Shown piece after piece: positions 6,996 to 14,860 of a stretch of DNA of 17,738 nt; the first letter of the stretch is position 1, and each line of letters starts with the position of its first letter. Both the position numbers and the translations under genes were made by a program. The stretch covers positions 1 through 17,738 of the forward strand of contig CAISYT010000172.1 in assembly GCA_903889785.1 (NCBI GenBank), in the 5' to 3' direction. The notes under the pieces were generated by a model. That model saw nothing but the letters and a program-made list of their open reading frames with translations, was not told where the DNA came from and searched no databases. The stretch is from an uncultured Caulobacterales bacterium. Its GTDB lineage: Bacteria > Pseudomonadota > Alphaproteobacteria > Caulobacterales > Caulobacteraceae.

Positions 6996-9425
6996 ATGAC
7001 TACCATTCGCCAAAAGGCGGACCTGCGTTCGCGGCTGATGATCGGCGGCGCTCTGATCGCGTTCATGGCCTCGCCGGCCTTCGCTCAAACCGCCACTTCC
7101 AACAGCGGGATTTCGGAAGTCATCGTCACGGCGACCAAGTCGGCCACCAACCTGCAGAAGACACCGATCGCGATCTCGGTCATCGCCGGGGCGGATCTCG
7201 AAACCCGCCACGTCGAAAGCCTGCTGAACTTGGCCGACGGTGCCCTGCCGTCGCTTCGGATCGCAACCTTCGAATCCCGCCAGTCGGCCCTGACGGTCGG
7301 CATTCGCGGCATCGTGCCGTTCGACGCCAACCAGACCGCCCGCGACCAGGGCGTTGGCGTCTATATCGATGGTGTCTACCTTGGCCGTCAGCAAGGCCTG
7401 AACGCCGCCCTGTTCGACGTCGAGCGCATTGAAGTGCTGCGCGGACCGCAGGGCACCCTGTTTGGCCGCAACACCGAAGGCGGCGCCCTTAGCATCGTCA
7501 CCAAGCAACCGACCGGCAAGATGGGCGGCCGCGCCAGTGTCGGCACCGGAAACTACGGTGCCTACGGCGCGGAGGTCCACCAGGACCTTCCGGCATTCGC
7601 CAATATATCGGTCAAGATCGACGCCCTGATCCAACACCAGGACGCCTTCGTGAAGAACCCCATGAACGGCCAGTCCGGCTGGGGTCTCTACGACCGTCAC
7701 GGCGGCAGGATCACCGCCCTGTGGCAGCCGACCGACGGTTTCAGCGCCGAGTTCTCCGCCGACATCGCCAAGGACCTGAACACCCCGTTCTACAGCCAAC
7801 TCCTGAGCTACAACCCCTACGGCAAGCGCGTCCGTACCCTGGCTGAAATCACGGCGACTGCGTCGGCTCCGGCCGGCACGATCAACCCCTTGGCACCGCT
7901 GATCAGCGTCCACACCGACCGTCAGACCGTTTCGGACATTGGCACAGTGCAACAGCCGAGCGTCGACGACACAGGCGGTGCCGCCGCCACCCTGAAGTAC
8001 AAGGTCAACGACTCTCTGGAACTGCGCTCGATTTCTTCCGCCCGCGCGGTTGGTACCAACCAGTGGGATAACGCGGGCATCGGCAGCCGCAACGTGTTCG
8101 CTCCGAACGCCAACTTCGGCCGTTACAGCGTGTCGGACCTCTATCAGCGTCAGTTCAGCCAAGAGTTTCAGGCGGTCGGCAACATCGGCGACCAAGTGAC
8201 CTATGTCGGCGGCATCTACTACTTCCAGGAACACGCCAAGGAATCGGCGGCCACCCCATTCACCAACCAGTGGAACGCCAACGGTACCGCCTATGTCATC
8301 CGCACCTCGGCCGGCACCTCAAAGGCCGCCGCCGGCACGGCAGGCTGGGAATACGGCACCCGCTTCCTGACCCGCGCCAGCCAAGCCGACGCCATCAGCA
8401 CCGCCATCTATGGCCAGGGCACATACACCCCCTCCATGATGGAAGCCGTGCACGTGACCGCCGGCGGTCGTCTGACCACGGACACGCGCAACGGCACCCT
8501 CTACATCGTCGGCGGCAAGGCGACGAACTTCAAGTTCGACTATGAGAACAGCCGTTTCGACCCACTGCTTACCGTTTCCTGGGACGCGGCCTTTGGCATC
8601 AACCTTTACGCCAAGTACTCGACCGGCTTCCGCTCCGGCGGGGCCAACTCCCGCTCGCAGACCTTCAGCCCCTTCGACCCCGAAGAAGTGAAGGCTTATG
8701 AGCTGGGTGCGAAGACAATCCTGTTTGACAACAGGGTTCGCATGAACGTGGCAGCCTATGCCATGGACCGCACCGACACCCAGATCGACTTCGACAACGT
8801 CGACACCATTCCTGGCAGCCCGACTCAAGGCGCACACACCGAAGAAACCCGCAACGCGCCGGGTAAGTCGACGATCCGCGGCTTCGAAGCGGAATTTACT
8901 TGGAAGCCGATCGACAACATGACCGTGGGCCTGAACTACGCCTATACGGATGTGAAAATTCCGGCCGCGCCGTTCCCATTCACCGGCAACACCGACTATA
9001 ATTTGCCTCTCGGAGCGCCGTTCCCAGTCAACGTGGTCTACACGCCCAAGAACGCCGCGTCGGGCTACGTCGACTATCAGTGGCCCGTCGGCGACCTGAC
9101 CCTGCTTGGTCACCTCGACGCCAACTATGCTGACGCTCAATACTCCTTCCAGAGCGAGTTCGCCGACGTATCTCCGACCGGCAGGCTGATACAGAACGTG
9201 TCTGCGTTGGGCGATAAGAGCTTTATCGTCAACGGCAACCTCGCCCTGGCGGATATCGGCATGGCGGACGGCGGCGCGACCGCTACAGTATCGCTCTGGG
9301 CACGCAACCTGCTGGACGAGACCTACGTCTACCGCATCTCGGTCGCCAACCGCGGCACGATCGGCGACTATGGAAACCTCAACCCGCCGCGCACCTTTGG
9401 CATGGAGTTGAAGGTCAAATACTAG
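6996..9425 (+). CDS. TonB-dependent outer-membrane receptor
   Basis: 809 residues from the ATG at 6996, which is followed directly by a signal peptide (1-30, cleavage ASPAFA-Q31). A TonB-box-like SEVIVTATK (40-48) precedes the plug domain (about 50-175), which holds GVGVYIDGVYLG (119-130) and RIEVLRGPQGTLFGRNTEGG (144-163). The remainder is a beta-barrel with typical late features: YAKYSTGFRSGGAN, a YELGAKTILFDNRVRMN strand pair, RGFEAEFTW, and the terminal GMELKVKY ending in an aromatic residue. Such receptors import substrates across the outer membrane using TonB/ExbBD energy. In this lineage many serve carbohydrates, aromatics or organic acids rather than siderophores. It lies 136 bp before D-tartrate dehydratase but is separated by a terminator. 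Tartrate or a tartrate-metal complex as ligand is conjecture. Confidence 0.95.
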   Translation: MTTIRQKADLRSRLMIGGALIAFMASPAFAQTATSNSGISEVIVTATKSATNLQKTPIAISVIAGADLETRHVESLLNLADGALPSLRIATFESRQSALTVGIRGIVPFDANQTARDQGVGVYIDGVYLGRQQGLNAALFDVERIEVLRGPQGTLFGRNTEGGALSIVTKQPTGKMGGRASVGTGNYGAYGAEVHQDLPAFANISVKIDALIQHQDAFVKNPMNGQSGWGLYDRHGGRITALWQPTDGFSAEFSADIAKDLNTPFYSQLLSYNPYGKRVRTLAEITATASAPAGTINPLAPLISVHTDRQTVSDIGTVQQPSVDDTGGAAATLKYKVNDSLELRSISSARAVGTNQWDNAGIGSRNVFAPNANFGRYSVSDLYQRQFSQEFQAVGNIGDQVTYVGGIYYFQEHAKESAATPFTNQWNANGTAYVIRTSAGTSKAAAGTAGWEYGTRFLTRASQADAISTAIYGQGTYTPSMMEAVHVTAGGRLTTDTRNGTLYIVGGKATNFKFDYENSRFDPLLTVSWDAAFGINLYAKYSTGFRSGGANSRSQTFSPFDPEEVKAYELGAKTILFDNRVRMNVAAYAMDRTDTQIDFDNVDTIPGSPTQGAHTEETRNAPGKSTIRGFEAEFTWKPIDNMTVGLNYAYTDVKIPAAPFPFTGNTDYNLPLGAPFPVNVVYTPKNAASGYVDYQWPVGDLTLLGHLDANYADAQYSFQSEFADVSPTGRLIQNVSALGDKSFIVNGNLALADIGMADGGATATVSLWARNLLDETYVYRISVANRGTIGDYGNLNPPRTFGMELKVKY

Positions 9426-9447
9426 TCTCCAAAGACACTGCGGACGG

Positions 9448-9479
9448 AAAGGGCGGCTTCATGAGGAGCCGCCCTTTTT
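9448..9479 (+). terminator. Rho-independent terminator after the TonB-dependent receptor
   Basis: Arms AAAGGGCGGCT (9448-9458) and AGCCGCCCTTT (9467-9477) enclose an 8-nt loop and run into five T's (9475-9479). It lies 23 bp past the receptor stop. The D-tartrate dehydratase gene therefore probably has its own promoter in the 82 bp that follow. Confidence 0.88.
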
Positions 9480-9561
9480 GTTATCAGGCTTGGGTAAGAT
9501 TTGCGCCTCCGCACGCTGCGCCCTAGGAACTCCGCCAGCCCCAGCGCGAGAGACCGCACGC

Positions 9562-10722
9562 ATGTCCGCCCGCATCACCGACGTCCGCGAAATCACCAAG
9601 CCGATCGCCTCGCTGATCCGCAATGCCTACATCGACTTCTCCAAGATGACAGCCAGCCTGGTGGCGGTGACGATTGAGGCCGGCGGCAAGCGCGCCACCG
9701 GCTACGGTTTCAACTCCAACGGCCGCTATGGCCAGGGCGGGCTGATCCGCGAGCGCTTCGCACCCCGGCTGCTGGAAGCCGGCGACCTTGCCGACGTGAC
9801 GGGCGAAAACCTCGATCCCGATAAGGCCTGGGCGGCCATGATGAACAACGAAAAGCCGGGCGGCCACGGCGAGCGGTCTGTCGCGGTCGGCACACTGGAC
9901 ATGGCCATCTGGGACGCCGTGGCCAAGATAGCGGACAAGCCGCTTTTCCGCCTGCTGGCAGAGCGCCACGGCCGCGAGGCCAATCGGCGCGTCTTCGTCT
10001 ACGCCGCGGGCGGCTACTACTATCCGGGCAAGGACCTGGCCATGTTGCGTGCCGAGATGCGGCGCTATCTCGACCGTGGCTACACCGTCGTAAAGATGAA
10101 GATCGGGGGCGATTCTCTAGCGCAGGACGCCAAGCGGATAGAGGCCGTTCTGAGCGAGATTGGATCGGATGCCCAGCTGGCCGTGGATGCCAACGGCCGC
10201 TTCGACCTGGAAACCGCCATCGCCTACGCCAAGATGCTGCGTGACTATCCGTTGTTCTGGTACGAGGAAGCGGGCGATCCTCTCGACTACGCCCTGCAAG
10301 CCGCTCTGGCTGAGTTTTACCCGGGCTCGATGGCCACGGGAGAAAACCTGTTTAGCCACCAGGATGCCCGTAACCTGCTGCGCTATGGCGGCATGCGCAG
10401 CGACCGCGACTGGCTGCAGTTCGACTGCGTCCTGTCCTATGGACTATGCGAATATCAGCGCACCTTGCGGGAATTGAGCATCGCCGGCTGGTCGCCCAGC
10501 CGTTGCATCCCTCACGGCGGGCACCAGATGTCGCTCAACATTGCTGCGGGCCTGGGCCTGGGTGGCAATGAGAGTTACCCGGACCTTTTCCAGCCCTATG
10601 GCGGATTCCCGGACGGCGTGCGGGTGGAAGCCGGGCACATCGTCATGCCCGAACTTCCCGGCATAGGCTTCGAGAGCAAGAGTGACCTCTATGCCGAGAT
10701 GAAGGCGCTGGGCGCGGCCTAG
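9562..10722 (+). CDS. tarD: D(-)-tartrate dehydratase (enolase superfamily)
   Basis: 386 residues from the ATG at 9562, chosen because MSARITDVREITKPIAS matches the family N-terminus; the open frame to 9478 overlaps the preceding terminator. This enolase-superfamily enzyme dehydrates D-tartrate to oxaloacetate with Mg2+. From memory it aligns nearly end to end with Bradyrhizobium TarD, whose active-site residues all appear here shifted by four: Lys178 and Lys180 (VVKMK), metal ligands Asp209 (AVDANGRF), Glu235 (WYEE) and Glu261 (ATGENLF), and His318 (IPHGGH). The capping domain also matches (GFNSNGRYGQGGLIRERF, 49-66). Confidence in substrate is higher than usual for this superfamily because both the Lys-x-Lys and the His region agree. 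It ends tail to tail with tartrate dehydrogenase, overlapping by 4 bp. No regulator is adjacent. Confidence 0.93.
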   Translation: MSARITDVREITKPIASLIRNAYIDFSKMTASLVAVTIEAGGKRATGYGFNSNGRYGQGGLIRERFAPRLLEAGDLADVTGENLDPDKAWAAMMNNEKPGGHGERSVAVGTLDMAIWDAVAKIADKPLFRLLAERHGREANRRVFVYAAGGYYYPGKDLAMLRAEMRRYLDRGYTVVKMKIGGDSLAQDAKRIEAVLSEIGSDAQLAVDANGRFDLETAIAYAKMLRDYPLFWYEEAGDPLDYALQAALAEFYPGSMATGENLFSHQDARNLLRYGGMRSDRDWLQFDCVLSYGLCEYQRTLRELSIAGWSPSRCIPHGGHQMSLNIAAGLGLGGNESYPDLFQPYGGFPDGVRVEAGHIVMPELPGIGFESKSDLYAEMKALGAA

Positions 10723-11789
10723 ACCGACATGCCGCGCAACGCATCCTCAATCGCCTTGCCCATCTCCTGGGTGCTGGCCTTGCCGCCGAGGTCAGGCGTG
10801 CGCGGACCATCGTCGAGCACCAGCTGAATTGCCTCGACGATCGCGTCGGCGGCGTCCTGATGGCCCAGGTGCTCCAGCATCATGGCACCCGACCAGATCT
10901 GTCCAATTGGGTCGGCGATGTTACGACCGAAGATGTCTGGTGCCGAGCCGTGCACTGGCTCGAACATCGAGGGGTAAATCTTCTCGGGATTGATGTTGGC
11001 GCTAGGGGCAATGGCGATGGTGCCGGTACAGCCCGACCCCAGGTCGGACAGGATGTCGCCCATCAGGTTAGAGGCTACCACAACGTCGAAGCGATCAGGG
11101 TTCAGCACGAAATGCGCCGCCAGGATGTCGATATGATAGTTGTCGGCTTTCACGTCTGGGTATTGGGCGGCCATCAGTTTGGCGCGCTCGTCCCAATAGG
11201 GCATCGAGATATAGATGCCGTTCGATTTGGTGGCCCAGCTCAGCTTTTTGCGCGGGCGTGAATTGGCCAGTTCGAAGGCGTATTTCAAAATCCGGTCCGT
11301 GCCCTTGCGGGTGAAGATGCTCTCCTGAACGACCCGTTCTTCTGGCGCCCCCTCGTTGAATATGCCGCCCTGGTCGGAATATTCACCTTCGGTATTTTCG
11401 CGCACCAATACGAAATCGATGCTGCCGGCCTCGCGACCACGCAGGGGCGAGACGATGTTTCGGATCAGCTTGATCGGCCGCAGGCAGACATATTGGTCGA
11501 AGCCACGTCGGATGGGCAGCAGCAGGCCCCACAGTGAAATATGGTCGGGAACGCCGGGAAAGCCGACTGCGCCCAGGTAGATCCCGTCGTGATTGCGGAT
11601 CTGATCCAGACCGTCCTTCGGCATCATCTCGCCGTGCTTGGCGTAGTATTCGCAGCTCCAGGGAAGTTCATCCCACTTGAAGTCGAAGCCAAACTTGCGG
11701 CCAGCCTCTTCCAGGACTCGCACGCCTTCGGGGACCACCTCGTGGCCAATGCCGTCGCCAGGAATGAGCGCGATCTTATAGGTGGTCAT
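10719..11789 (-). CDS. ttuC: Tartrate dehydrogenase / D-malate dehydrogenase (decarboxylating)
   Basis: 356 residues of the beta-decarboxylating dehydrogenase family (isocitrate, isopropylmalate, tartrate). IPGDGIGHEVVPEG is at 9-22. Carboxylate-binding Arg104 (CLRPIKL) and Arg130 (VRENTEGEYSD) are present. Catalytic Lys188 (TKSNG), Asp221, Asp245 and Asp249 (GDILSD) bind Mn2+/Mg2+ and substrate, and EPVHGSAPDIFG (277-288) binds NAD. The EYYAKHG/MMPKDGLD region is typical of TDH/DmlA rather than LeuB. The Pseudomonas enzyme oxidises L- and meso-tartrate and D-malate with NAD+. Here it would feed oxaloglycolate/hydroxypyruvate or glycerate to the reductase and kinase in this window (inference). 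A D-malate dehydrogenase role is the main alternative. AGGGGAC lies before the ATG. Its stop overlaps that of tarD (CTAG, 10719-10722). Confidence 0.92.
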   Translation of the reverse strand: MTTYKIALIPGDGIGHEVVPEGVRVLEEAGRKFGFDFKWDELPWSCEYYAKHGEMMPKDGLDQIRNHDGIYLGAVGFPGVPDHISLWGLLLPIRRGFDQYVCLRPIKLIRNIVSPLRGREAGSIDFVLVRENTEGEYSDQGGIFNEGAPEERVVQESIFTRKGTDRILKYAFELANSRPRKKLSWATKSNGIYISMPYWDERAKLMAAQYPDVKADNYHIDILAAHFVLNPDRFDVVVASNLMGDILSDLGSGCTGTIAIAPSANINPEKIYPSMFEPVHGSAPDIFGRNIADPIGQIWSGAMMLEHLGHQDAADAIVEAIQLVLDDGPRTPDLGGKASTQEMGKAIEDALRGMSV

Positions 11790-11894
11790 GGTGTGTCCCC
11801 TGCCCCGCTGCCGGCGGATGTCTTATGATTGCGGCGACCTCTTCACCCGCCCGATTTCCAAGGTCAAGCGCCGAGCGCGGCCGCATGGCGCAGC

Positions 11895-11938
11895 AAAAAG
11901 CCCCGGCCGCGAATGCTGCCGGGGCTTGCTGTTTTTTT
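11895..11938 (-). terminator. Terminator after the secreted-protein pair (possibly bidirectional)
   Basis: Perfect 10-bp arms AAGCCCCGGC (11898-11907) and GCCGGGGCTT (11918-11927). On the minus strand the stem runs into five T's (complement of 11895-11899), 27 bp after the stop at 11955. On the plus strand a seven-T run (11932-11938) follows, so it may work both ways. It insulates tartrate dehydrogenase from the upstream secreted-protein genes. Confidence 0.78.
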
Positions 11939-11954
11939 CACCGTCTAAGGGGCC

Positions 11955-12989
11955 TTAGCCTCCTGGAGTGAATTGGTTGGCCGGATCGTTGCGCGGATCC
12001 GCCGGATCGTTCCGGTCGTAACCCAGCATCGGATCAGCCTCTTCCTTGGTGGCCTTCAAGAGTTCCGGATAGGGCATCACGACATAGCCATTGGTCTGGT
12101 AGGAGGTGGTGGTCAGGTCAGCGATCATCTTGCCGTCCTTCGTCCAGGTCATGTGGTCGACCCAGGGAAACAGATAGCCCGGCTCCCACTTGTTTCGGAC
12201 GTTGTCGATCCGCTCGGTAACGGGATTGTAGCCATCGAAGCTCGCCGCGTAGGTGTGCTTCATGTAGGGCACCGAAACCTTGGTGACCAGGTTGGCGCTA
12301 TTGACCGTGATGGTCACGGGATAGGGCTCGTAAGGCGACTTACCCGTGAAGGTCATGTTGCCTTGGGCGTCCTTGCCCACCGTCACATGGCCCTCGGCTT
12401 CCACGATCGAAAGCAGCGCACCCGGAGGGGTCAGCTTCATCCAGACCGGGCGATAGGACATGGCGTCCTTAGGGCCAGGCTTGGGGCCATAGCCCGGGCC
12501 GGTTTCGTCCCAGGCCCGGTCGGTGTTGAACACTTCGGTGTTGTAGAACGGCTTGCCCTTAGCGTCCTTGCCCTTCGCTTCAACGCGAATGCCCGGATAG
12601 TAGTAGTTCGAGCTGATGTTCGCATAGTCGAGCTTGATCGGACCAGCGACGGCGTCGACCCAGGTGCCGGTGGCCGAAAACACCGTCGCCAAGACCGAAC
12701 GGCTGGACAGCGGGCGCGAACGACCAAAGCCCATGGATTCGATAACGTTCTTGAGTTCGGGCGGCGAACAGGGGCTTACCACCTGGTAGACGGCGGTCAG
12801 TCCGTCATTACCGCCGGCAAAGGCGAACAGCGGGGGGTTGTAGCCGCTGGCAGGGCAAACGGGCACGGGCGCGCGCGCCGGGGCACCGCCTCCGCCCATA
12901 CCTTCTTGGGCCATGGCCCCGGTGGCGATTAACGAAGAGGCGATCGTTGCGGCAGCCATCGAGGCAGCCATTATGGTTTTCTTATGCAC
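11955..12989 (-). CDS. Exported protein of unknown function (344 aa)
   Basis: GTG start at 12989, chosen because GAGGAAA lies 5-8 nt before it; the first in-frame ATG (12971) would remove the lysines of the signal peptide. The signal peptide has HKK then a hydrophobic Ala-rich core, with cleavage near AMA-Q28. A Gly/Pro-rich segment (29-44) leads to a mature domain rich in Tyr, Pro and beta-strand patterns. Cys45 and Cys74 could be disulfide-bonded. Conspicuous motifs are SSNYYYPGIRVEAKGKDAKG, a central WMKLTPPGALL stretch, and EPGYLFPWVDHMTWTKDGK followed by TTTSYQTNGYVVMPYPELL. No enzyme family is recognised; late segments recall the beta-rich tails of some secreted proteins in the same order of bacteria. 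It lies 48 bp after the 293-residue secreted protein and is probably co-transcribed with it. Confidence 0.85.
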   Translation of the reverse strand: MHKKTIMAASMAAATIASSLIATGAMAQEGMGGGGAPARAPVPVCPASGYNPPLFAFAGGNDGLTAVYQVVSPCSPPELKNVIESMGFGRSRPLSSRSVLATVFSATGTWVDAVAGPIKLDYANISSNYYYPGIRVEAKGKDAKGKPFYNTEVFNTDRAWDETGPGYGPKPGPKDAMSYRPVWMKLTPPGALLSIVEAEGHVTVGKDAQGNMTFTGKSPYEPYPVTITVNSANLVTKVSVPYMKHTYAASFDGYNPVTERIDNVRNKWEPGYLFPWVDHMTWTKDGKMIADLTTTSYQTNGYVVMPYPELLKATKEEADPMLGYDRNDPADPRNDPANQFTPGG

Positions 12990-13037
12990 CAGAGTTTCCT
13001 CAAAATGACGGTTTGCTGATCCAATTTTCCCGGTGGC

Positions 13038-13919
13038 TTAGCCGCGGTAATATTGGTCGATGATGTTCTTGGGGTCGGCCGACAGGCAGGGCAGGCCCTC
13101 GTTCGGCGTCGGATTGTTGGGGTTCTGACGCTTCCACTGTGTCGCGGAGGTCCACGGACGCAGGAAGATGGTCGGGTCATCAACCGTGAAGTTGTAATAA
13201 AGGATGTTGCCGTCGCGCCAGAGACGCTCGGTTACCTTCATACGGTCAGTGTGGAACAGGCCTTCCCAGGCCAGCCAGGTGTCGCCATTGAAGCCGACGC
13301 TGTCGATCACCAGGACATCTCCGTCCCAGTGGGCCGCGGAAATACCCTTGTCGGCGGCTTCGTCACCGTCATCTTCCGTCAGCTTGCGCGTGCCAATCGG
13401 AATGATGCGGGTTTCACCGCCGTCATAGAGCCAGATTTCCTTGTCGGCCTGAATGATCTTTTGCGGAATGCCCATCCGCGGCACGCCTTCCGCATCGCAG
13501 CCGTAGGCAGGATCGGAATCCACCTTGCTGAAGCTCAGGGACGTGACCTTTTTCCAGTATTCGGGCTTGTAGAACGGCAGGTAGTAATGGCCGGAGCGTT
13601 GCAGCGCCGATTGATCAGGCTCGAAATACTCGTTCTTCCGGCGGCCGCCCTGTTCGGGAACCGGCGAACCAAAGCCCAGGTTCCAGAAGCCGGTCAGGTC
13701 GGGGTGACCATCGGCGCGCTTCGGAGTGGTACCTGTCGGCTTGGTGCGCTGGATGAACCAGTCGTTCATATCCGGCCGCTTGGTCGGTGGCACATAATCG
13801 CCTGTTTGCGGAACATAGGCGGGGCGCACGGGCGCTTCTTGCTGCGCAAGGGCCACCGAACCGCTTGCCGCCGCCATGACAGCCAGGGCAGCACCGAGGG
13901 CCAATTTCTTCAAGATCAA
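13038..13919 (-). CDS. Exported protein of unknown function (293 aa), TTG start
   Basis: Start assigned to TTG at 13919 because AGGAGG (13930-13925) lies exactly 5 nt upstream and the reading then opens with a signal peptide (MILKK, Ala-rich core, cleavage ALA-Q26). The longer frame to 14048 begins with unrelated residues and a Lys run. The mature protein carries the pattern of a widespread uncharacterised exported family: PDLTGFWNLGFGSP (73-86), CDAEGVPRMGIPQKIIQ (141-157), HWDGDVLVIDSVGFNGDTWL (197-216) and RLWRDGNILYYNFTVDDPT (232-250), then RPWT (254-257). The family is frequent near DUF6152 genes, as here. Its W/F/Y-rich beta character suggests a lipocalin-like or beta-sandwich fold, but I know no function. 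Cys141 and Cys278 are the only cysteines I noted. Confidence 0.87.
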   Translation of the reverse strand: MILKKLALGAALAVMAAASGSVALAQQEAPVRPAYVPQTGDYVPPTKRPDMNDWFIQRTKPTGTTPKRADGHPDLTGFWNLGFGSPVPEQGGRRKNEYFEPDQSALQRSGHYYLPFYKPEYWKKVTSLSFSKVDSDPAYGCDAEGVPRMGIPQKIIQADKEIWLYDGGETRIIPIGTRKLTEDDGDEAADKGISAAHWDGDVLVIDSVGFNGDTWLAWEGLFHTDRMKVTERLWRDGNILYYNFTVDDPTIFLRPWTSATQWKRQNPNNPTPNEGLPCLSADPKNIIDQYYRG

Positions 13920-13924
13920 CGCAT

Positions 13925-13930
13925 CCTCCT
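13925..13930 (-). promoter_or_regulatory. Strong ribosome-binding site fixing a TTG start
   Basis: AGGAGG on the minus strand, 5 nt before TTG at 13919. The only nearby ATG (inside AGGAGGATGCGTTGA) abuts the site and reads Met-Arg-stop, so it cannot be the start. A nine-base A-run (complement of 13935-13943) sits just upstream in the leader. Confidence 0.75.
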
Positions 13931-14126
13931 GCGATTTTTTTTTCTTCTTGCCTAGACCGCCGACCAAATGGGGTCTTTGGGCGGGACGAATGGAGTCCGA
14001 AACTAGGCTGTTATACGCTTGGGAAGCAAGGAAGATTGCGGGCCGCAATGGCTAAATCGGATTCCACGGCCAGCGGCAAGTTGCCGGACGCTGGGAGGCC
14101 ATTCAGTCGAGCAATGAGACACGAAC

Positions 14127-14154
14127 AAGGCCGCCAAGCGAACCTGGCGGCCTT
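14127..14154 (-). terminator. Hairpin terminator after the DUF6152 gene
   Basis: Perfect 10-bp arms AAGGCCGCCA (14127-14136) and TGGCGGCCTT (14145-14154), 8-nt loop. It lies 43 bp past the DUF6152 stop. The minus-strand T-tract is short and interrupted (TTGTTCG). On the plus strand TTTT follows, but no plus-strand gene precedes it. Confidence 0.6.
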
Positions 14155-14166
14155 TTCTCGTCTTGG

Positions 14167-14188
14167 TGAGCGCTCGCTGGAGCGCTCA
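14167..14188. repeat. Inverted repeat directly behind the DUF6152 stop
   Basis: Perfect 8-bp arms TGAGCGCT (14167-14174) and AGCGCTCA (14181-14188) around CGCTGG, 8 bp after the DUF6152 stop codon. No T-run follows. With the hairpin at 14127-14154 it would put two stem-loops in the 3' untranslated region, possibly protecting the mRNA or helping termination. Confidence 0.6.
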
Positions 14189-14196
14189 GCGAAGTC

Positions 14197-14601
14197 TTAC
14201 TTGCCGTCGGGCGTGGTGTAGTCGGCCTGCATATTCACGCGCTTGCCATTGACCATCACGCCGCGGATGTAGCCGGTGGTCGAGTTATCACGCGCGGTGT
14301 TGTACCAAACCGTGAACTCCTTACCGACTGTCATGTCTTCCTTCATGCGGATGCCGGAGCGGCGCAGGTTGCCCGGGCTCGGGCCTTCCAGGCTCCACTT
14401 TTCGACAGCGCCACCGGGCTTCTTCACGATGAAGTACCAGAAGCTGTGCGGCTGCACGTTGTCGAGCTTAGCCAGGGTGCCGGTGATGGTCCCTTCCTTA
14501 TCCACGTCGAATTGGGCGTTCACGGCATGGTGCGCCGAAACTGCGCTGGCCATACCCAGAGCCATCAGGCCCGCCGCGCTCATAATCAGAAACTTCTTCA
14601 T
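14197..14601 (-). CDS. DUF6152 family exported protein
   Basis: 134 residues from the ATG at 14601, preceded by GAGGA; the open frame reaches 14640, but only this start opens with a signal peptide (MKKFLIM, hydrophobic core, cleavage VSA-H24). The mature chain begins HHAVNAQFD. It carries the DUF6152 pattern of a small OB-like beta-barrel: EGTITGTLAKLDNVQPHSFWYFIV (36-59), WSLEGPSPGNLRRSG (69-83) and VGKEFTVWYN (92-101). The adjacent His24-His25 and His52 are typical of the family and could bind a metal or haem (inference; none is proven). It lies between the two large secreted proteins and the two DUF6644 membrane genes, but hairpins on either side suggest its own transcript. Confidence 0.88.
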   Translation of the reverse strand: MKKFLIMSAAGLMALGMASAVSAHHAVNAQFDVDKEGTITGTLAKLDNVQPHSFWYFIVKKPGGAVEKWSLEGPSPGNLRRSGIRMKEDMTVGKEFTVWYNTARDNSTTGYIRGVMVNGKRVNMQADYTTPDGK

Positions 14602-14788
14602 TGGGTCCTCAGAGCTCCCTATTTCTCTTACCTGGTTCATGGCTTGGAATTCTTGTTGATCGAAAAATGTGTCGATTTCACGCCAAGCGATAGCCGATCA
14701 ATTGTTACACCGGTCATGAGAACTATAGCATCTGACGGGGACTTTTCCAGAGCTAAGATAGGGCGCTTACCGGCGCGTCAGGAAATGC

Positions 14789-14817
14789 AAAACGCCGCCC
14801 GGAGGTCCGAACGGCGT
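14789..14817 (-). terminator. Terminator after the DUF6644 pair
   Basis: Arms ACGCCG (14792-14797) and CGGCGT (14812-14817) with further pairing inside the loop (CGG/CCG). On the minus strand the stem runs into TTTT (complement of 14789-14792), 44 bp past the stop at 14861. It ends the two-gene DUF6644 transcript. Confidence 0.75.
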
Positions 14818-14860
14818 CTTGTCTTGACTGCAGTCACCGCCCAGAGCGGCCAGCCGGGGA

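Noticed and set aside
6921..8234. Long 437-codon minus-strand frame inside the TonB-dependent receptor
   Set aside because: Valine/aspartate/glycine-rich antisense shadow of a high-GC gene whose plus-strand product is unmistakable.
9478..9561. 28-residue N-terminal extension of D-tartrate dehydratase
   Set aside because: It starts inside the preceding terminator's T-run and is absent from the known family N-terminus.
11973..12932. 319-codon plus-strand frame opposite the 344-residue exported protein
   Set aside because: Antisense shadow; the minus-strand reading has a signal peptide and ribosome-binding site, while this one is His/Arg/Val-rich without motifs.
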